Shown: positions 1 to 9,688, numbered from the stretch's first letter. The stretch is DNA of 64,000 bases from Paraburkholderia kururiensis JCM 10599 = LMG 19447 (GCF_003986935.1 NZ_RJZE01000001.1:124001-188000), one strand, 5' to 3'. Made by a program: numbers and translations. Notes: generated from the letters alone by a model not told the origin.

Positions 1-104
1 TGCGAGAGGTTGTCGAGCACCGTGACGTTGGCGTTCTGCTTCGCCAGCTTGTTGGCAAGGTGCGATCCGATGAATCCGGCGCCGCCGGTAATGAGTACGT
101 TCAT
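1..104 (-). CDS. NAD-dependent epimerase/dehydratase, N-terminal fragment
   Basis: Only the first 34 codons lie in the window; the gene continues past base 1. The visible start reads [16 protein letters not shown], the Rossmann glycine motif (GGAGFIG) of extended short-chain dehydrogenases acting on nucleotide sugars, such as UDP-glucose epimerases and dTDP/GDP-sugar dehydratases. The ATG overlaps the stop of the preceding acetyltransferase by 4 bases (ATGA), so it is translationally coupled and part of the exopolysaccharide operon. A nucleotide-sugar precursor role is likely; the exact substrate cannot be told from this fragment. Confidence 0.85.
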   Translation of the reverse strand, partial: MNVLITGGAGFIGSHLANKLAKQNANVTVLDNLS

Positions 105-745
105 GATTCGCTTCGCTCCCATGTTCGCGTCTGCCAGTCAAAGCGCTTGATGATGCGAGCCGGATTTCCGGCCACTACGCTGAAGTCCGGCACATCTCGT
201 GTCACTACGGAATGGCTTCCCACCACCGCGTGGCGTCCAATGGCTACGTTTGGCAGGATCACCGACCCGAAGCCGATAAAGCTGCCGGCGCCGATCACGA
301 CGCGATTGCCGCGCGTCCTCACACGGCAACCGATGCGCACAGGGTCGTGAACGTCCTCGTACGGATGCTCGACGTCCACAATTGCGCACCCTCCGGTAAT
401 CGTGACGTCATCCTGAATTTCGATGGACGACCCGCAGACGATGTGCACGTTCTGCTCGATGTTCACGTCGTTGCCGATGGTGAGATTCGGAGGCGCGGCG
501 GGATCCGTCAGGATCAGTTCGATGCGCGCGCCCTGGCGGATCAGTACGCGTTCGCCGATCCACGCGTGATGTACGTTAGCGAGCAGCATCGGCCTGAAAA
601 TCGCGCTGCCTTTACCTACCTTCGCGAACGCGTGCGCGTACCAGAGTTGCGTTTTTGCGCGGTAGTAAGCGAGCTGCAGCGCGTTGATCCGGTCTATCCC
701 GCGCAGTTCGCCGAAGCGGGCAATGGGGCCGGTCAGGACGCTCAT
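101..745 (-). CDS. Left-handed beta-helix (hexapeptide repeat) acetyltransferase
   Basis: The 214-residue protein has the imperfect hexapeptide periodicity of LbH acyltransferases (stretches such as [13 protein letters not shown] and [22 protein letters not shown], with a typical C-terminal end [13 protein letters not shown]). These enzymes move acetyl groups from acetyl-CoA to sugars or lipid-linked intermediates. A short helical N-terminus precedes the coil. The catalytic-type histidine could be in the DVEHPYEDV loop. It overlaps the glycosyltransferase upstream by 4 bases and the epimerase downstream by 4 bases, so the three are one translational unit. It probably O-acetylates the exopolysaccharide repeat unit; the acceptor is unknown. 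Confidence 0.88.
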   Translation of the reverse strand: MSVLTGPIARFGELRGIDRINALQLAYYRAKTQLWYAHAFAKVGKGSAIFRPMLLANVHHAWIGERVLIRQGARIELILTDPAAPPNLTIGNDVNIEQNVHIVCGSSIEIQDDVTITGGCAIVDVEHPYEDVHDPVRIGCRVRTRGNRVVIGAGSFIGFGSVILPNVAIGRHAVVGSHSVVTRDVPDFSVVAGNPARIIKRFDWQTRTWERSES

Positions 746-1734
746 GCCCGCACCGGCTGCCGGCCGGCCATCTGCTTCGCGAAGGTGTATAGCGGCCGCA
801 GCGTGCGCGGCCAGCGCCGCATCGCGTACAACCCTTCCTGTTTCGCGCCCACACGCGCGAACTTCACGCTGGTTTCAATGCAGCGCTCGAATGCTTCGTA
901 GTGGCCGCTTTCCAGATACAGAATGGCCGAGCGCAGGAAGAGCCTGGCCCGGGCGCGATCGGTCACGTCTTTTGCCATGCCCATGGCGTCGGCCATCTCG
1001 AAAGTGCGCATCATGTCGCGGATGCTGGTTTCGTGCCGCGCGGGGTTGCGGATGACCGTGGACGTGAATCCATTCGGGTTCACGCGATACAAGCCGAGTT
1101 CCTCGTCCAGATAGCGCGCCTGCGTGCCATGAAATGACTGCAGCAGATTGGCGACGTCCGCCACCACTTCCAGCTGGAGGTCTACGGCATAACGCTTGCG
1201 CAGCGCCGTGCGGAACATCGTGGAGCTCGTGAAGAAGAACGGGCCGTTCTCGATCATGTATTCGCCGTCGAACACCGGCGGCTTCACACGCGGCAACGGG
1301 AAGTCCACGGGTTCTTTCGTCATGGCATTTACGGTGCGCATGCGGTGCGTGACCATGCCGAACTCGCGCTGCGTTTCCAGAAGCTCGTACTGCCGCGCCA
1401 GCTTGCCGGGCAGCATGAGGTCGTCGCCGTCGATGCAGGCGATGTATTCGCCGCGCACCGGCGCAATGGCGTCGGCAAAATTGCGCGAGTAGCCCACGTT
1501 GTGCTCGTGCCGCACGATGCGGATGAGGTGCGGGTAACGCGCCTTGAACGATTCGATGACGGCGAGGGATGCGTCCCTCGAACCGTCGTCGCTCACGATC
1601 ACTTCGAACGGCACGTCGATCTGCTGGGAGACCACGCTGTCCAGGCATTCGCCGATATATTTCTCCAGGTTGTAGCATAGGACTACTACCGAGATAATCG
1701 GCTGATCGGGCGTTTTGACGTGTGATGCGCTCAT
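742..1734 (-). CDS. Family 2 glycosyltransferase
   Basis: The 330-residue protein is an inverting GT-A fold glycosyltransferase. The N-terminal nucleotide-binding strand VVVLCYN lies at about residues 16-22, the DDG motif at 49-51, and the DxD-type metal site IDGDD at 101-105. The rest is a less conserved acceptor domain. No membrane span is evident, so it should work on the cytoplasmic face, adding one sugar to an undecaprenyl-linked repeat unit. It begins 11 bases after the flippase stop and overlaps the acetyltransferase, consistent with one operon. Donor and linkage cannot be predicted. Confidence 0.9.
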   Translation of the reverse strand: MSASHVKTPDQPIISVVVLCYNLEKYIGECLDSVVSQQIDVPFEVIVSDDGSRDASLAVIESFKARYPHLIRIVRHEHNVGYSRNFADAIAPVRGEYIACIDGDDLMLPGKLARQYELLETQREFGMVTHRMRTVNAMTKEPVDFPLPRVKPPVFDGEYMIENGPFFFTSSTMFRTALRKRYAVDLQLEVVADVANLLQSFHGTQARYLDEELGLYRVNPNGFTSTVIRNPARHETSIRDMMRTFEMADAMGMAKDVTDRARARLFLRSAILYLESGHYEAFERCIETSVKFARVGAKQEGLYAMRRWPRTLRPLYTFAKQMAGRQPVRA

Positions 1735-1745
1735 GGCGGTCCCTT

Positions 1746-3233
1746 TTAGTTCAGCACGAAGCGTCCGGCCAGGTCGCGGGCCTTGCGCTGCAAAATGGGC
1801 GACACGGCCACCGCGGCCGCCACCATCAACAGCCAGATGCAGGGCAACAGGAAGAACAAGGCAATGCGCGGCTGTTGCGAGAGGTCCGCATAGTGGAACG
1901 CCACGCCGAGCAGGCCCACCACCGCTACGCGCGTAAACAGCCCCTTGTACCAGGCCAGGTTAATGCCGGGCAGAAACTTGCGATGCACGATACTCACCCA
2001 CACAAGCAACTGATAAACGTTGACCGCGAGCCACGCGTAGCCCACGCCACGCGCGCCAAGATGAAGCGCGCCGAACAGCACCGCAGGCACGAGAATCGAG
2101 ATGAACAGCAGGTTGCCCTTGATATGGAGCGACAGGTTGCCGGCCGCGTATTGCACGAGAAACGACAATCCCGCAATGGCAGAGCACGCGTTGCCGATCG
2201 CATAGCATTGCAGCACGCGCCACGCTTCCGGCGTGGAAGGCGCACTGGCCGACCACAGTTTCATCACGAGGTCCGGCATGCACGCGAAGATGGTGGCCAC
2301 CGGAATCACGGCGATCATCATGATTTCGCTCGCGAGGAAGTAGCCAGGCCCAACCTCGGCTTTTTCGCTCGCGCTATCTGCCGTAAAGCGTGGAATGAAC
2401 GCCTGCTCGATGGGGCTCGCCATCAGCAGAATGCCGCTCGCGAGCAGCGTCGCCATGCTGAATACGCCGAACGCGGAAAGCGGCAGGATCTTCGAGAGAA
2501 TGAGCTTGTCGATCTGCGTGGACGTGGCCCACACAAGCGCGGAAAACGCGATGGAAAGCGACAGCTTCGCGCGGGCCATCAGCACGGCGCGCGAGAAGGT
2601 GCGCGTAAGAAGCGGTGCGTCGATGGCGCGGCCGAGCAGCAGACGCATCGTGAGGCTCTCGCCCACGATTGCGCCCAGTTGCCACAGAAAGAACACCTCC
2701 ACGCGCGGCCACACCGATATCACCGCCACCACGAGCACGGCTCGAATAATGGCGAACGTCACCACCACGACATTGAGCGTGGCCTGGCGGTTGATACCCA
2801 CCATACCGCCGCGATACAGCGACGAAAGCCAGCGCGCGGAGACGGTGAACATCATCAGCACGAACGCGATCCTGATTTCCCCCGCCGGCAGCGCCTTCGC
2901 GTTGAGCCAGTCCGCCGCGAAGAACGGCGCGGCGGCGAGCGAGCAGAGAATCAGGACCGAACACGTGCCCGCCACGAACTTTTCGAGCGACTGCAACAGC
3001 AGGCGTGCTTCCTTCCTCGACGCGCTGTCGCGCATACGCGCGAGCTCCCGTGTCAGCGTGGGCGAGAGACCGAAGTCGAGCACCTGCACCCAGGCGAGCA
3101 GCACGGCATTGAAAGCGATCAGGCCATATGCCTCCACCCCGAGGTGGCGAACATAGGTGGGCACCATGACAAGACCGAGCGCGACGGTCACGGCCTGCCC
3201 TGCATAGTTGGCGATCAAACTCCGTTTGAGCAT
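1746..3233 (-). CDS. Wzx-type polysaccharide flippase (MOP superfamily)
   Basis: The 495-residue hydrophobic protein starts MLKRSLIANYAGQAV and has the RHLGVEAYGL signature of oligosaccharide flippases, followed by about 12-14 membrane segments. The frame stays open far upstream (to about 4634), but the residues before base 3233 have no membrane character and are arginine-rich, so the ATG at 3233-3231 is taken as start; the usual family length of 420-500 supports this. It should flip lipid-linked repeat units across the inner membrane before Wzy polymerisation. No Wzy polymerase is visible; it may lie left of the window. No clear ribosome binding site is seen. Confidence 0.88.
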   Translation of the reverse strand: MLKRSLIANYAGQAVTVALGLVMVPTYVRHLGVEAYGLIAFNAVLLAWVQVLDFGLSPTLTRELARMRDSASRKEARLLLQSLEKFVAGTCSVLILCSLAAAPFFAADWLNAKALPAGEIRIAFVLMMFTVSARWLSSLYRGGMVGINRQATLNVVVVTFAIIRAVLVVAVISVWPRVEVFFLWQLGAIVGESLTMRLLLGRAIDAPLLTRTFSRAVLMARAKLSLSIAFSALVWATSTQIDKLILSKILPLSAFGVFSMATLLASGILLMASPIEQAFIPRFTADSASEKAEVGPGYFLASEIMMIAVIPVATIFACMPDLVMKLWSASAPSTPEAWRVLQCYAIGNACSAIAGLSFLVQYAAGNLSLHIKGNLLFISILVPAVLFGALHLGARGVGYAWLAVNVYQLLVWVSIVHRKFLPGINLAWYKGLFTRVAVVGLLGVAFHYADLSQQPRIALFFLLPCIWLLMVAAAVAVSPILQRKARDLAGRFVLN

Positions 3234-3674
3234 CGTGATTGGCGTGAAGGATGGAGGTGGGTTGAAACGGTATGCTGCGCTGCATCTACCGGACCACTGT
3301 AACGACGGAACATGCCGAGTAATGTACGGAGTCGAACACACCCCCTGGCACGAATCGGTCATACAGCGGCTTGCAGCAAGGCTTTGCGCGAGAGCGGCAA
3401 ACCAGGACCCGCGGGCGTGACACGCATGGGGACGGCAACAGGCCGGGCGTATACTCGCCGCAGCAATGGGTCCGGTATTGACGGCACCAACGGAAGGAAG
3501 CGGCCGGCAAAATTTCCCGCTTCGCGCCACGCGTCGAATTGCGCCGCGAATCTGCCGCTGTTCGACGAACCGGCGTGCCATGCGGTCGTGGCAAACTTCT
3601 GCTGTCGATTCCGTTGCAGATAACGAAGTCGGCACCGTGCTGCCCCGACCCGCAGCCCTTTCTTCGTGAGCGCC
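3234..3674. other. Gap between flippase and small membrane protein, no gene seen
   Basis: About 440 bases without a convincing gene. Reading frames on both strands are open but encode Arg/Ala-rich, low-structure products typical of antisense reading in high-GC DNA. It probably holds a promoter for the flippase-glycosyltransferase-acetyltransferase-epimerase subset, but I could not pick out a reliable -35/-10 pair. Confidence 0.4.
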
Positions 3675-3923
3675 ATGTACTTCCTCATCATTCTCGCCGT
3701 GCTGCAGGTCCTCGCGATCATCGTCGTCGTGGCGCTGTGCGTAGCGGCCCGGCGCGCCGATGAGCGCACCGAGCGCATGCTTACGCGCGACGAAATCGCT
3801 GCACGGCGGCAGACGTCCGGCGTACCCTACAGCACGCCGCTCAAGACGCCCACGTGGCTCGCCGCGGGCCGCTGGCTGGCGCGCATCTTCGGCTACGGCA
3901 GTAGCGGCGGCACGCGCAGCTAA
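3675..3923 (+). CDS. Small single-span membrane protein, function unknown
   Basis: An 82-residue product (85 if the in-frame GTG at 3666 is used). Residues 1-25 form one strong membrane helix (MYFLIILAVLQVLAIIVVVA), followed by a charged linker and a basic C-terminal tail. Codon use has the strong GC3 of the neighbours, which supports coding. It is on the plus strand, inside an otherwise minus-strand polysaccharide operon, so it splits the export/acyltransferase genes from the flippase subset. No ribosome binding site is convincing. I do not recognise a family; it could be a small accessory or regulatory membrane protein. Confidence 0.5.
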   Translation: MYFLIILAVLQVLAIIVVVALCVAARRADERTERMLTRDEIAARRQTSGVPYSTPLKTPTWLAAGRWLARIFGYGSSGGTRS

Positions 3924-3976
3924 ACCCAGACCACGGGAAAAACGCGGCACGCGCATTGCTGCCCTCGCATTCCGCT

Positions 3977-4996
3977 TCAATTCAACGCTCCCGCAGACCG
4001 ATGCATGCCCCACAGGTCTGGCCCCACGACAGGGAACCCCAGCCGCTTTTCGAACCGCACCCTCGCCGCGACAAAGTAGAGCGCGAGCGGAAATGCGAGG
4101 CCCATGGCCATGCCCGCCGCGAGATGCACATACAGGTTCTCGACATGCAAATGCATGAGCACCACGCGCGCGCCTGAAGCGCCAAGAATGTGCCCCAGAT
4201 AGATCGGCATAGAGGCCACGCCGAGCAGCTTGAGCGCCGCAAAGCGTACCGACCCGCTCATTCGTAGCGCGAGCTGGCACACCAGCAGCACGCCGAGGGT
4301 GGTGGCCGGCAATGCGCCAATGCCGTTGTAGTCGCCGAGGTCGCGCGCGAAACCGATGGCAAGCCACAGCATGACGGCCACGAGCGCGATCCAGCCGAGC
4401 GCCGACACGCGCGCCACGATGTCGCGAAACTGCCCCGCGAGCAGAATGCCCGCTGCGAAGAACAGGAAGAACTTGAGCGCCGTTGTGAAAATGCCGTAGT
4501 CCAGAACGCTGCCGATTACATACGCGACGACGGCGAACGGCACGAGTACGACGCGCTGCGTGCCGGTCACGCATACGAATACCTGGCACAGGAAGAGCGC
4601 GTAGAGAAACCAGAATTGCCCGAACGGGTCCCACAGAATCGACATGAGTTGCGCGAGCGTGAACGGATGATTCGTATCACCCGACGCCGCCCACTGCACG
4701 AGCCCTTGCAGGATCGACCAGAGCAGATACGGATACACCACCGTCTCCACCTTCCGTGTCAGAAAGCCGAGGCGGCCGCGCTTGAGGCTGCGCTCAACGT
4801 GCAGCCCGGACAGAACGAAGAAGAGGGGCATGTGGAACGTGTAGATCGCGTAGTCGGTCTGCGCGATCCACTGGTCCGCGTGCACGATGCCCGCACTCAT
4901 CAAACCGCGCAGCACATGCCCATACACGACGAGCACAATGCCGATGCCGCGGGCGTAGTCCTCGAAGTCGTCTCTCAACAAACCGATGCCCTCCAT
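3977..4996 (-). CDS. Acyltransferase family 3 membrane protein
   Basis: The 339-residue protein has about ten membrane segments and opens with DDFEDYARGIGIVLVVYGHVLRG, the catalytic-type His in a GIxxVVxGH context characteristic of acyltransferase-3 proteins (OafA/ExoZ type). It is expected to put acetyl or succinyl groups on exopolysaccharide sugars at the inner membrane. The frame is open upstream to 5125, but the ATG at 4996 follows the Wzc stop by 19 bases, while the upstream extension overlaps Wzc and is Cys/Arg-rich, so 4996 is chosen. Together with the hexapeptide acetyltransferase this implies a decorated polymer. Confidence 0.88.
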   Translation of the reverse strand: MEGIGLLRDDFEDYARGIGIVLVVYGHVLRGLMSAGIVHADQWIAQTDYAIYTFHMPLFFVLSGLHVERSLKRGRLGFLTRKVETVVYPYLLWSILQGLVQWAASGDTNHPFTLAQLMSILWDPFGQFWFLYALFLCQVFVCVTGTQRVVLVPFAVVAYVIGSVLDYGIFTTALKFFLFFAAGILLAGQFRDIVARVSALGWIALVAVMLWLAIGFARDLGDYNGIGALPATTLGVLLVCQLALRMSGSVRFAALKLLGVASMPIYLGHILGASGARVVLMHLHVENLYVHLAAGMAMGLAFPLALYFVAARVRFEKRLGFPVVGPDLWGMHRSAGALN

Positions 4997-5015
4997 GTGG
5001 GGCGCATGCAGGGGC

Positions 5016-7331
5016 TCATGCAGCCACGTGGTTATGGTTCGAGTAGACGGACATGTAGCTGTAGCTGCGCCGTTCGCTACGCCGCAACGGCACCGCGTTG
5101 AACACCGCGCCCACCACCCAGGCACCCGCGCGTTCCAGCTTGGTCACCGTTTCTTCAATCTCTTCCTCGGTCTGCGTGCCCGAGCGCAATACGAGCACCG
5201 TCTTGCCTGCGCGATGCGAGACGATGGCCGCGTCGCTCACGGCGAGCAGCGGCGGCGTATCCACGATCACGAGATCGAAGCGCTGCTTGAACTCTTCGAG
5301 CAGACTGCGGAAGTGCGGCATCATCAGCAGCTCCGACGGATTGCCCGGATAGCGCCCGCACGAGAGCAGCGACAACCCGGGCACGCCGGTCTGCCGTATT
5401 GCCTGATTGATCTTGAGGCGCCCCGCAAGCAGTTCGGAGAGCCCGTCCGCATTCGGCTGATCGAACAGCGACGCGATGCGGCCGCAGCGCATGTCGGCGT
5501 CCACGAGCAGCACACGTCTTGCCGTTTCCGCTTCCAGCACGGCGAGGTTCGCAGCGAGAAAGCTCTTGCCCGTGCCGGGCGTGGGGCCCGTCACCACGAT
5601 CATGTTGTCCGAGGTCTCCTGCACGTTGAGGTGGAGCGCGGTACGCACACCTCGCAGCGCCTCCACGGAAGGGTCTTGCGGAAAGCTGCGCGCCAGCAGC
5701 CGCTGCGCGGCGGGCGGCCACGCCACGGCGTCGGAGCGTCTCTCGCGCTCCGTGCCGAGCAGCGGCATGGCGGGCTCGGCCACCACAGCCCCCGCGCCCG
5801 CCGCGGATGCCGAACGATCCAGCCGCGCCTGCTGCGCGCTGTAGAGGATCGACCCGAACACGGGCACGCTCATGCTTCGCTCAACGAAACGCGGGTCCGT
5901 CACGCCCGTAAACAGGCGGCGCCGCGTGAACACATAGAGCGAACCGATCATCAAGCCGACGCCGCCACTCGCACCCAGCACGAGCGGCACGTCGGGCGAG
6001 ACGGGATCGGCAGGGCGCACTGCACCGTCCACGATATGTACGTCACCGGTCGTCGCGCCGCGGCGTACCGTCAGTTCTTCGGCCTTGTTGACCATGGCAA
6101 CGTAGATCGATTCGGCCACCTTCGCACTACGCGTAAGGTCCGCACTGGTGCGCTCCGACTCCGGCATGCTGTTGAAGCGCGCATCGAACTGGGCCTTTTG
6201 CGCGTTCAACTGCGCAAGCTGCTGGTCGATGTTCTGCACCGGCGGGCTGCCGGGCTGGAAGTGCTGGAGCAGTTGCGTGCGTTGCAGTTGCAGCGTCGCG
6301 ATCTGCCGCTGGAAGTCGATGCCGCCCTGCAGGTACGACTGCGATTCCGCGGTCGGTTGCAGCGAACCCACCTTGGCGCGGTAGTCGGTGAGCCGCGTTT
6401 CGGCCTGCTTCAGTTCATCGCGCAGCCGCGGCAATTCCTGGTTGATGAAGTCGAGCGTCTTGCTGTCGTTCGCGCGGCGCTGCGTGACGGTAGCCGCCAC
6501 GTAGCCCTGCGCAATGGCGTTGGCCACGTTCGCGGCCGTGGCGGCGTCGCTGCTTTCGAACGAGATCTGCACCACACCGGTTTCCTTGCCCTTTTCCACG
6601 ACCTTGAGGTCCTTCGAAAAGCGCTTGATCGCATTCACTTCGTTCAGCGGCGTAACGTAGAACTCCGTGCCGGGCCGCGCATCGAGCTGCGTGACGACCA
6701 TCGAAACAGGACCATCGGCGGCGGGCGCGCCCGCGGACCCCGTGAGCAGCGCATTGCCGTCGGGATCGAGCAGCACGTAGCGGCCGTTTTCGAGCACGCG
6801 CAGGCGCAGCCGGTTGTTTTCGAGCGTATAGGGCACATGCACGGACTCGACACGAATGCGCTCGCCTCCCCAGGCGAACGCATCGAGCCCGAACCAGGGA
6901 CGCGACGGCTTGCCGGGCGAAGCGAGCTTCTCCGCGATCGTGCCAAGCACCGGCACCTTGCGCGGCGTGACGCTTACTTCGTAACCGAACTGCCGCATCA
7001 CGGGCTCCAGCACCCGGCGGCTTTGCATCATGGCGATTTCCGCATCGGTGGCGAGCGGCTTCTGCCCCACCACGATCTCGCCTTGCTGCGCAATGCCGAA
7101 CGCGTTGGGGTCCTGCGCCTCCACGCGCACCAGCACGTTCGCCGAGTAAGTGGGCTTCATCAAGAACACCACTGCTGCAGCGAGAACGACCGTTCCAGCA
7201 GCGATGGCGATGACCGTCCACAAGTGGTCGGATAGCAGGCGGAGTACTTCACGCACGTCAGGCGAGCTGTCGTGCGGTCCTGGTCCTCCCAGATGTCGTG
7301 CGTCGATACTGGACGTATTCACGTTTGTCAC
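5016..7331 (-). CDS. Wzc-type polysaccharide co-polymerase and bacterial tyrosine kinase
   Basis: The 771-residue fused protein has an N-terminal Wzz-like region with a first membrane span near residues 38-58, a long periplasmic coiled-coil part, a second span near 450-470, and a C-terminal BY-kinase domain. The kinase has Walker A (GPTPGTGKS, 582-590), Walker A' (LLVDADMR, about 608-615) and Walker B (LVIVDTPP, about 687-694). The C-terminal tyrosine cluster is short: Y757, Y759 and Y763. Such proteins set chain length and couple polymerisation to Wza export, with cycling autophosphorylation. It follows the Wza gene by 67 bases in the same operon. No cognate low-molecular-weight tyrosine phosphatase is in the window. 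Confidence 0.95.
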   Translation of the reverse strand: MTNVNTSSIDARHLGGPGPHDSSPDVREVLRLLSDHLWTVIAIAAGTVVLAAAVVFLMKPTYSANVLVRVEAQDPNAFGIAQQGEIVVGQKPLATDAEIAMMQSRRVLEPVMRQFGYEVSVTPRKVPVLGTIAEKLASPGKPSRPWFGLDAFAWGGERIRVESVHVPYTLENNRLRLRVLENGRYVLLDPDGNALLTGSAGAPAADGPVSMVVTQLDARPGTEFYVTPLNEVNAIKRFSKDLKVVEKGKETGVVQISFESSDAATAANVANAIAQGYVAATVTQRRANDSKTLDFINQELPRLRDELKQAETRLTDYRAKVGSLQPTAESQSYLQGGIDFQRQIATLQLQRTQLLQHFQPGSPPVQNIDQQLAQLNAQKAQFDARFNSMPESERTSADLTRSAKVAESIYVAMVNKAEELTVRRGATTGDVHIVDGAVRPADPVSPDVPLVLGASGGVGLMIGSLYVFTRRRLFTGVTDPRFVERSMSVPVFGSILYSAQQARLDRSASAAGAGAVVAEPAMPLLGTERERRSDAVAWPPAAQRLLARSFPQDPSVEALRGVRTALHLNVQETSDNMIVVTGPTPGTGKSFLAANLAVLEAETARRVLLVDADMRCGRIASLFDQPNADGLSELLAGRLKINQAIRQTGVPGLSLLSCGRYPGNPSELLMMPHFRSLLEEFKQRFDLVIVDTPPLLAVSDAAIVSHRAGKTVLVLRSGTQTEEEIEETVTKLERAGAWVVGAVFNAVPLRRSERRSYSYMSVYSNHNHVAA

Positions 7332-7398
7332 CCCTCAAGAAAGCAGGATGGTTGGTACAGATTTGCAAAGGCTTTGCAAAAACGACAGGTGTCGTGGT

Positions 7399-8562
7399 TC
7401 ATTTGCCCACCGAATAAATGAGGTACAGACTCGTCATGGTCGGCAGCAGCTGTTCCAGCAGGCGGTTGAAGCGTGCGACTTCCGCCGTGCCCACGTACAC
7501 CACGTCGAGCGGTTGAAGCTCGAATTCAGTGGAAAGCAGAATTGCGTCCACCTGCGTCATATCGAGCTGATAAATGGTTGGCTTGCGCGGATCGTTCGGC
7601 GTGCGCCGGATCACGAGAATCTGGCGCGGCTGCGCCGCACGCGGGTCGATGCTGTTCACGTCCGCAATGGCATCGGCGAGCGTGAGCTTGCCCTTGTTCA
7701 TGAAGAGCGTTTGCGGCTTCGTCACTTCACCCAGCACGAACACGCGGCTCGCGTTGTGATCCGGCACGTAGAGAATGTCGCCTGCACGCAGCACGATGTT
7801 CTGCGATACGTCGCCGCGGTCCAGCGTGCGCTGCACGTCGAGCGTGTAGACCTTGCCGTCGCGCGTGAGCTGCACGCGCTGCAAATCGGCATCGGGCTGC
7901 GCGCCGCCGGCACGTGCAATGGCGTCCACCACGGTCATCTTGACGTCGGTGATAGGCATGGTGCCCGGGTTCTTCAGATCACCTGCCAGTTGCACCTGCT
8001 GGCTGCGAAACTGCGCGACACGCACGTCGAGCTGCGGCTTCACCGCGTAGCTGCCAAGCCGCGTGCGCAGCGTGGCGGCAATTTCGCCGGCGGTCATGCC
8101 GGCCACGTGCACGCGGCCCACGGTCGGAAAGTAGATCGCGCCATCCGCCGAAACGCGCTCGCCGTTCGGATCCACGAGCGCGCCCGGATTGCCGGCCCCA
8201 GTGGGACCGTTCAGCGCATTGGGGTCCGTCACGTTACCCGGTGTGGCAGCCGTCGCGCCGCCGTTCACCGTGAGTTCGGGGTGCCCCCATACGATGATGT
8301 TGAGCACGTCGCCCGCGCCCACCCGGTAATCTCCCTGTCTCGCCACCTCTTGTGGAAGCGCCTGCGTATTGCTCTCGTCGAACTTGATCTGCTGCGCAAT
8401 GACGCCTGCGTCGATCATATGCACGGGGTAGACCGGCTTTTCCGTGCTCGCTTCGGGCTCTTTCTGCATGCGCGAAGGGTCGAGGTACGGCCCGGGCACT
8501 GCGGAACAACCCGCTACTGCCCCACTCACGAGGCAGGCAATGATCCTGTTTTTTCTGCTCAT
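7399..8562 (-). CDS. Wza-type outer-membrane polysaccharide export lipoprotein
   Basis: The 387-residue protein begins with a lipoprotein signal peptide, lipobox VAGC with the acylated Cys at residue 19, followed by the polysaccharide export (Poly_export) domain (YRVGAGDVLNIIVWGHPEL) and SLBB repeats (VQLAGDLKNPGTMPIT and VFVLGEVTKPQTL). It should form the outer-membrane exit channel for the polymer. The frame extends 53 codons upstream, but the ATG at 8562 has a GGAAGAG ribosome binding site at good distance and starts the signal peptide. The loop around residues 95-120 is rich in Asn, Gly and Pro and is longer than I would expect. Confidence 0.95.
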   Translation of the reverse strand: MSRKNRIIACLVSGAVAGCSAVPGPYLDPSRMQKEPEASTEKPVYPVHMIDAGVIAQQIKFDESNTQALPQEVARQGDYRVGAGDVLNIIVWGHPELTVNGGATAATPGNVTDPNALNGPTGAGNPGALVDPNGERVSADGAIYFPTVGRVHVAGMTAGEIAATLRTRLGSYAVKPQLDVRVAQFRSQQVQLAGDLKNPGTMPITDVKMTVVDAIARAGGAQPDADLQRVQLTRDGKVYTLDVQRTLDRGDVSQNIVLRAGDILYVPDHNASRVFVLGEVTKPQTLFMNKGKLTLADAIADVNSIDPRAAQPRQILVIRRTPNDPRKPTIYQLDMTQVDAILLSTEFELQPLDVVYVGTAEVARFNRLLEQLLPTMTSLYLIYSVGK

Positions 8563-8721
8563 GTCGCTCTTCCGGTAATCGCCGGGCGCTCCAGTCCCGA
8601 CGAAATGCTCTCCGCTACCGGCCACTGCCGGCATCGAAAATCCACGTTCGAATGGGAAGTTGCCGGCGTCAGGCGCGCGCTTCGAACGAAGCCCGATGCG
8701 CGAGGCGCCGCGCACCCGCAC

Positions 8722-9534
8722 TCAGCATTGCGCGGCCTGGGCCAGCCGGCCAAGGTCGAGGCGCGGGCGCGACGGCAACGCCATTGATTCTCGGGAGCCG
8801 ATGCTTCTGTTCTTTTCTTCTTCAGCAGCGCTGAGGAGCCGCTCGAATTCACGCTTGACGATGCCGTAGCATTCGCAGGCCTGCTCTTCGAGCCCGTCGC
8901 GGTCGAGGATGGTGATATGACCACGGCGCTGGCAGATGAGACCCGCGTCGTGGAGCTTGCCGGCGGCTTCGGTTACGCCCTCCCTGCGTACACCGAGCAT
9001 GGTGGCAATCAGTTGCTGCGTCACGTCGAGCTCGTTGGTCTTGAGCCGGTCCTGCGTGAGCAGCAGCCAGCTGGACACCTGACGCATGATGTGGTGATGC
9101 CGGTTGCACAGCGAGCTTTGCGCGATCTGCGTGAGCAACGCCTGGATGTACAGCAGCATCAGCCGGTGAATGAGGCCGTGACGTTCGAATTCGCGCTTGA
9201 ACGCCTGCGCGCTCATGACGTACGCGTACCCGGCGCTACGCACTTCGATACGTGTGGGCATGGCGAATCCGCCCATGAGTGCGGGCACGCCCACTACGCC
9301 TTCATTTCCGACTGCGGCCACTTCGGCGGTGGCGCCGTCGGCCATCAAAAAAATCATGGAAATAATGGCGGTGGCCGGGAAATACACCTGTTTTACAGCC
9401 TCGCCGGAATCCGACAGCAATTGGCCGGCTTGCAGCCGCCGCAGTTGCAGGTGAGGAGAGAGAGCATCGAACTCGGCCTCGGGTAGCGCACTGAGCAGGT
9501 GGTTCTCGAGTTGCTGGGTCATCAAGTCGGGCAT
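8722..9534 (-). CDS. Crp/Fnr-family transcription regulator
   Basis: The 270-residue protein has an N-terminal cyclic-nucleotide-binding-like beta barrel (about residues 25-130), a dimerisation helix, and a C-terminal winged HTH (LDVTQQLIATMLGVRREGVTEAAGKL). No Fnr-type N-terminal cysteine cluster is present. A roughly 35-residue basic C-terminal tail follows. The ATG at 9534 is chosen for its GTGGAAA ribosome binding site; an in-frame ATG nine codons upstream lacks one. It stands just upstream of wza, with a 159-base gap, facing the same way. In Burkholderia cenocepacia the Crp/Fnr protein BerA is a c-di-GMP effector controlling the Bep exopolysaccharide; a similar role is inferred here, not shown. 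Confidence 0.88.
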   Translation of the reverse strand: MPDLMTQQLENHLLSALPEAEFDALSPHLQLRRLQAGQLLSDSGEAVKQVYFPATAIISMIFLMADGATAEVAAVGNEGVVGVPALMGGFAMPTRIEVRSAGYAYVMSAQAFKREFERHGLIHRLMLLYIQALLTQIAQSSLCNRHHHIMRQVSSWLLLTQDRLKTNELDVTQQLIATMLGVRREGVTEAAGKLHDAGLICQRRGHITILDRDGLEEQACECYGIVKREFERLLSAAEEEKNRSIGSRESMALPSRPRLDLGRLAQAAQC

Positions 9535-9688
9535 GATCGTTTCCACTGGGTCTGGCCACACGCCTCGTGGGCGTGCGTAGGGTGAAAATGACAGGCTGGC
9601 TTACACCGCAGTTACCGCAGTGCACCAGGCGATCTGCCGGTGCATCGGGGCGTCTGGATACCATCCTCCGTTTTGCCGCCGTTCCCAA

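Noticed and set aside
1722..3302. 526-residue plus-strand frame opposite the flippase
   Set aside because: His/Arg/Gln-rich product without any family feature; the minus strand encodes a clear membrane flippase.
3234..4634. Upstream extension of the flippase frame to a 962-residue protein
   Set aside because: The added part is Arg/Ala-rich without membrane or domain character, overlaps the acyltransferase and the small plus-strand gene, and the family length fits the start at 3233.
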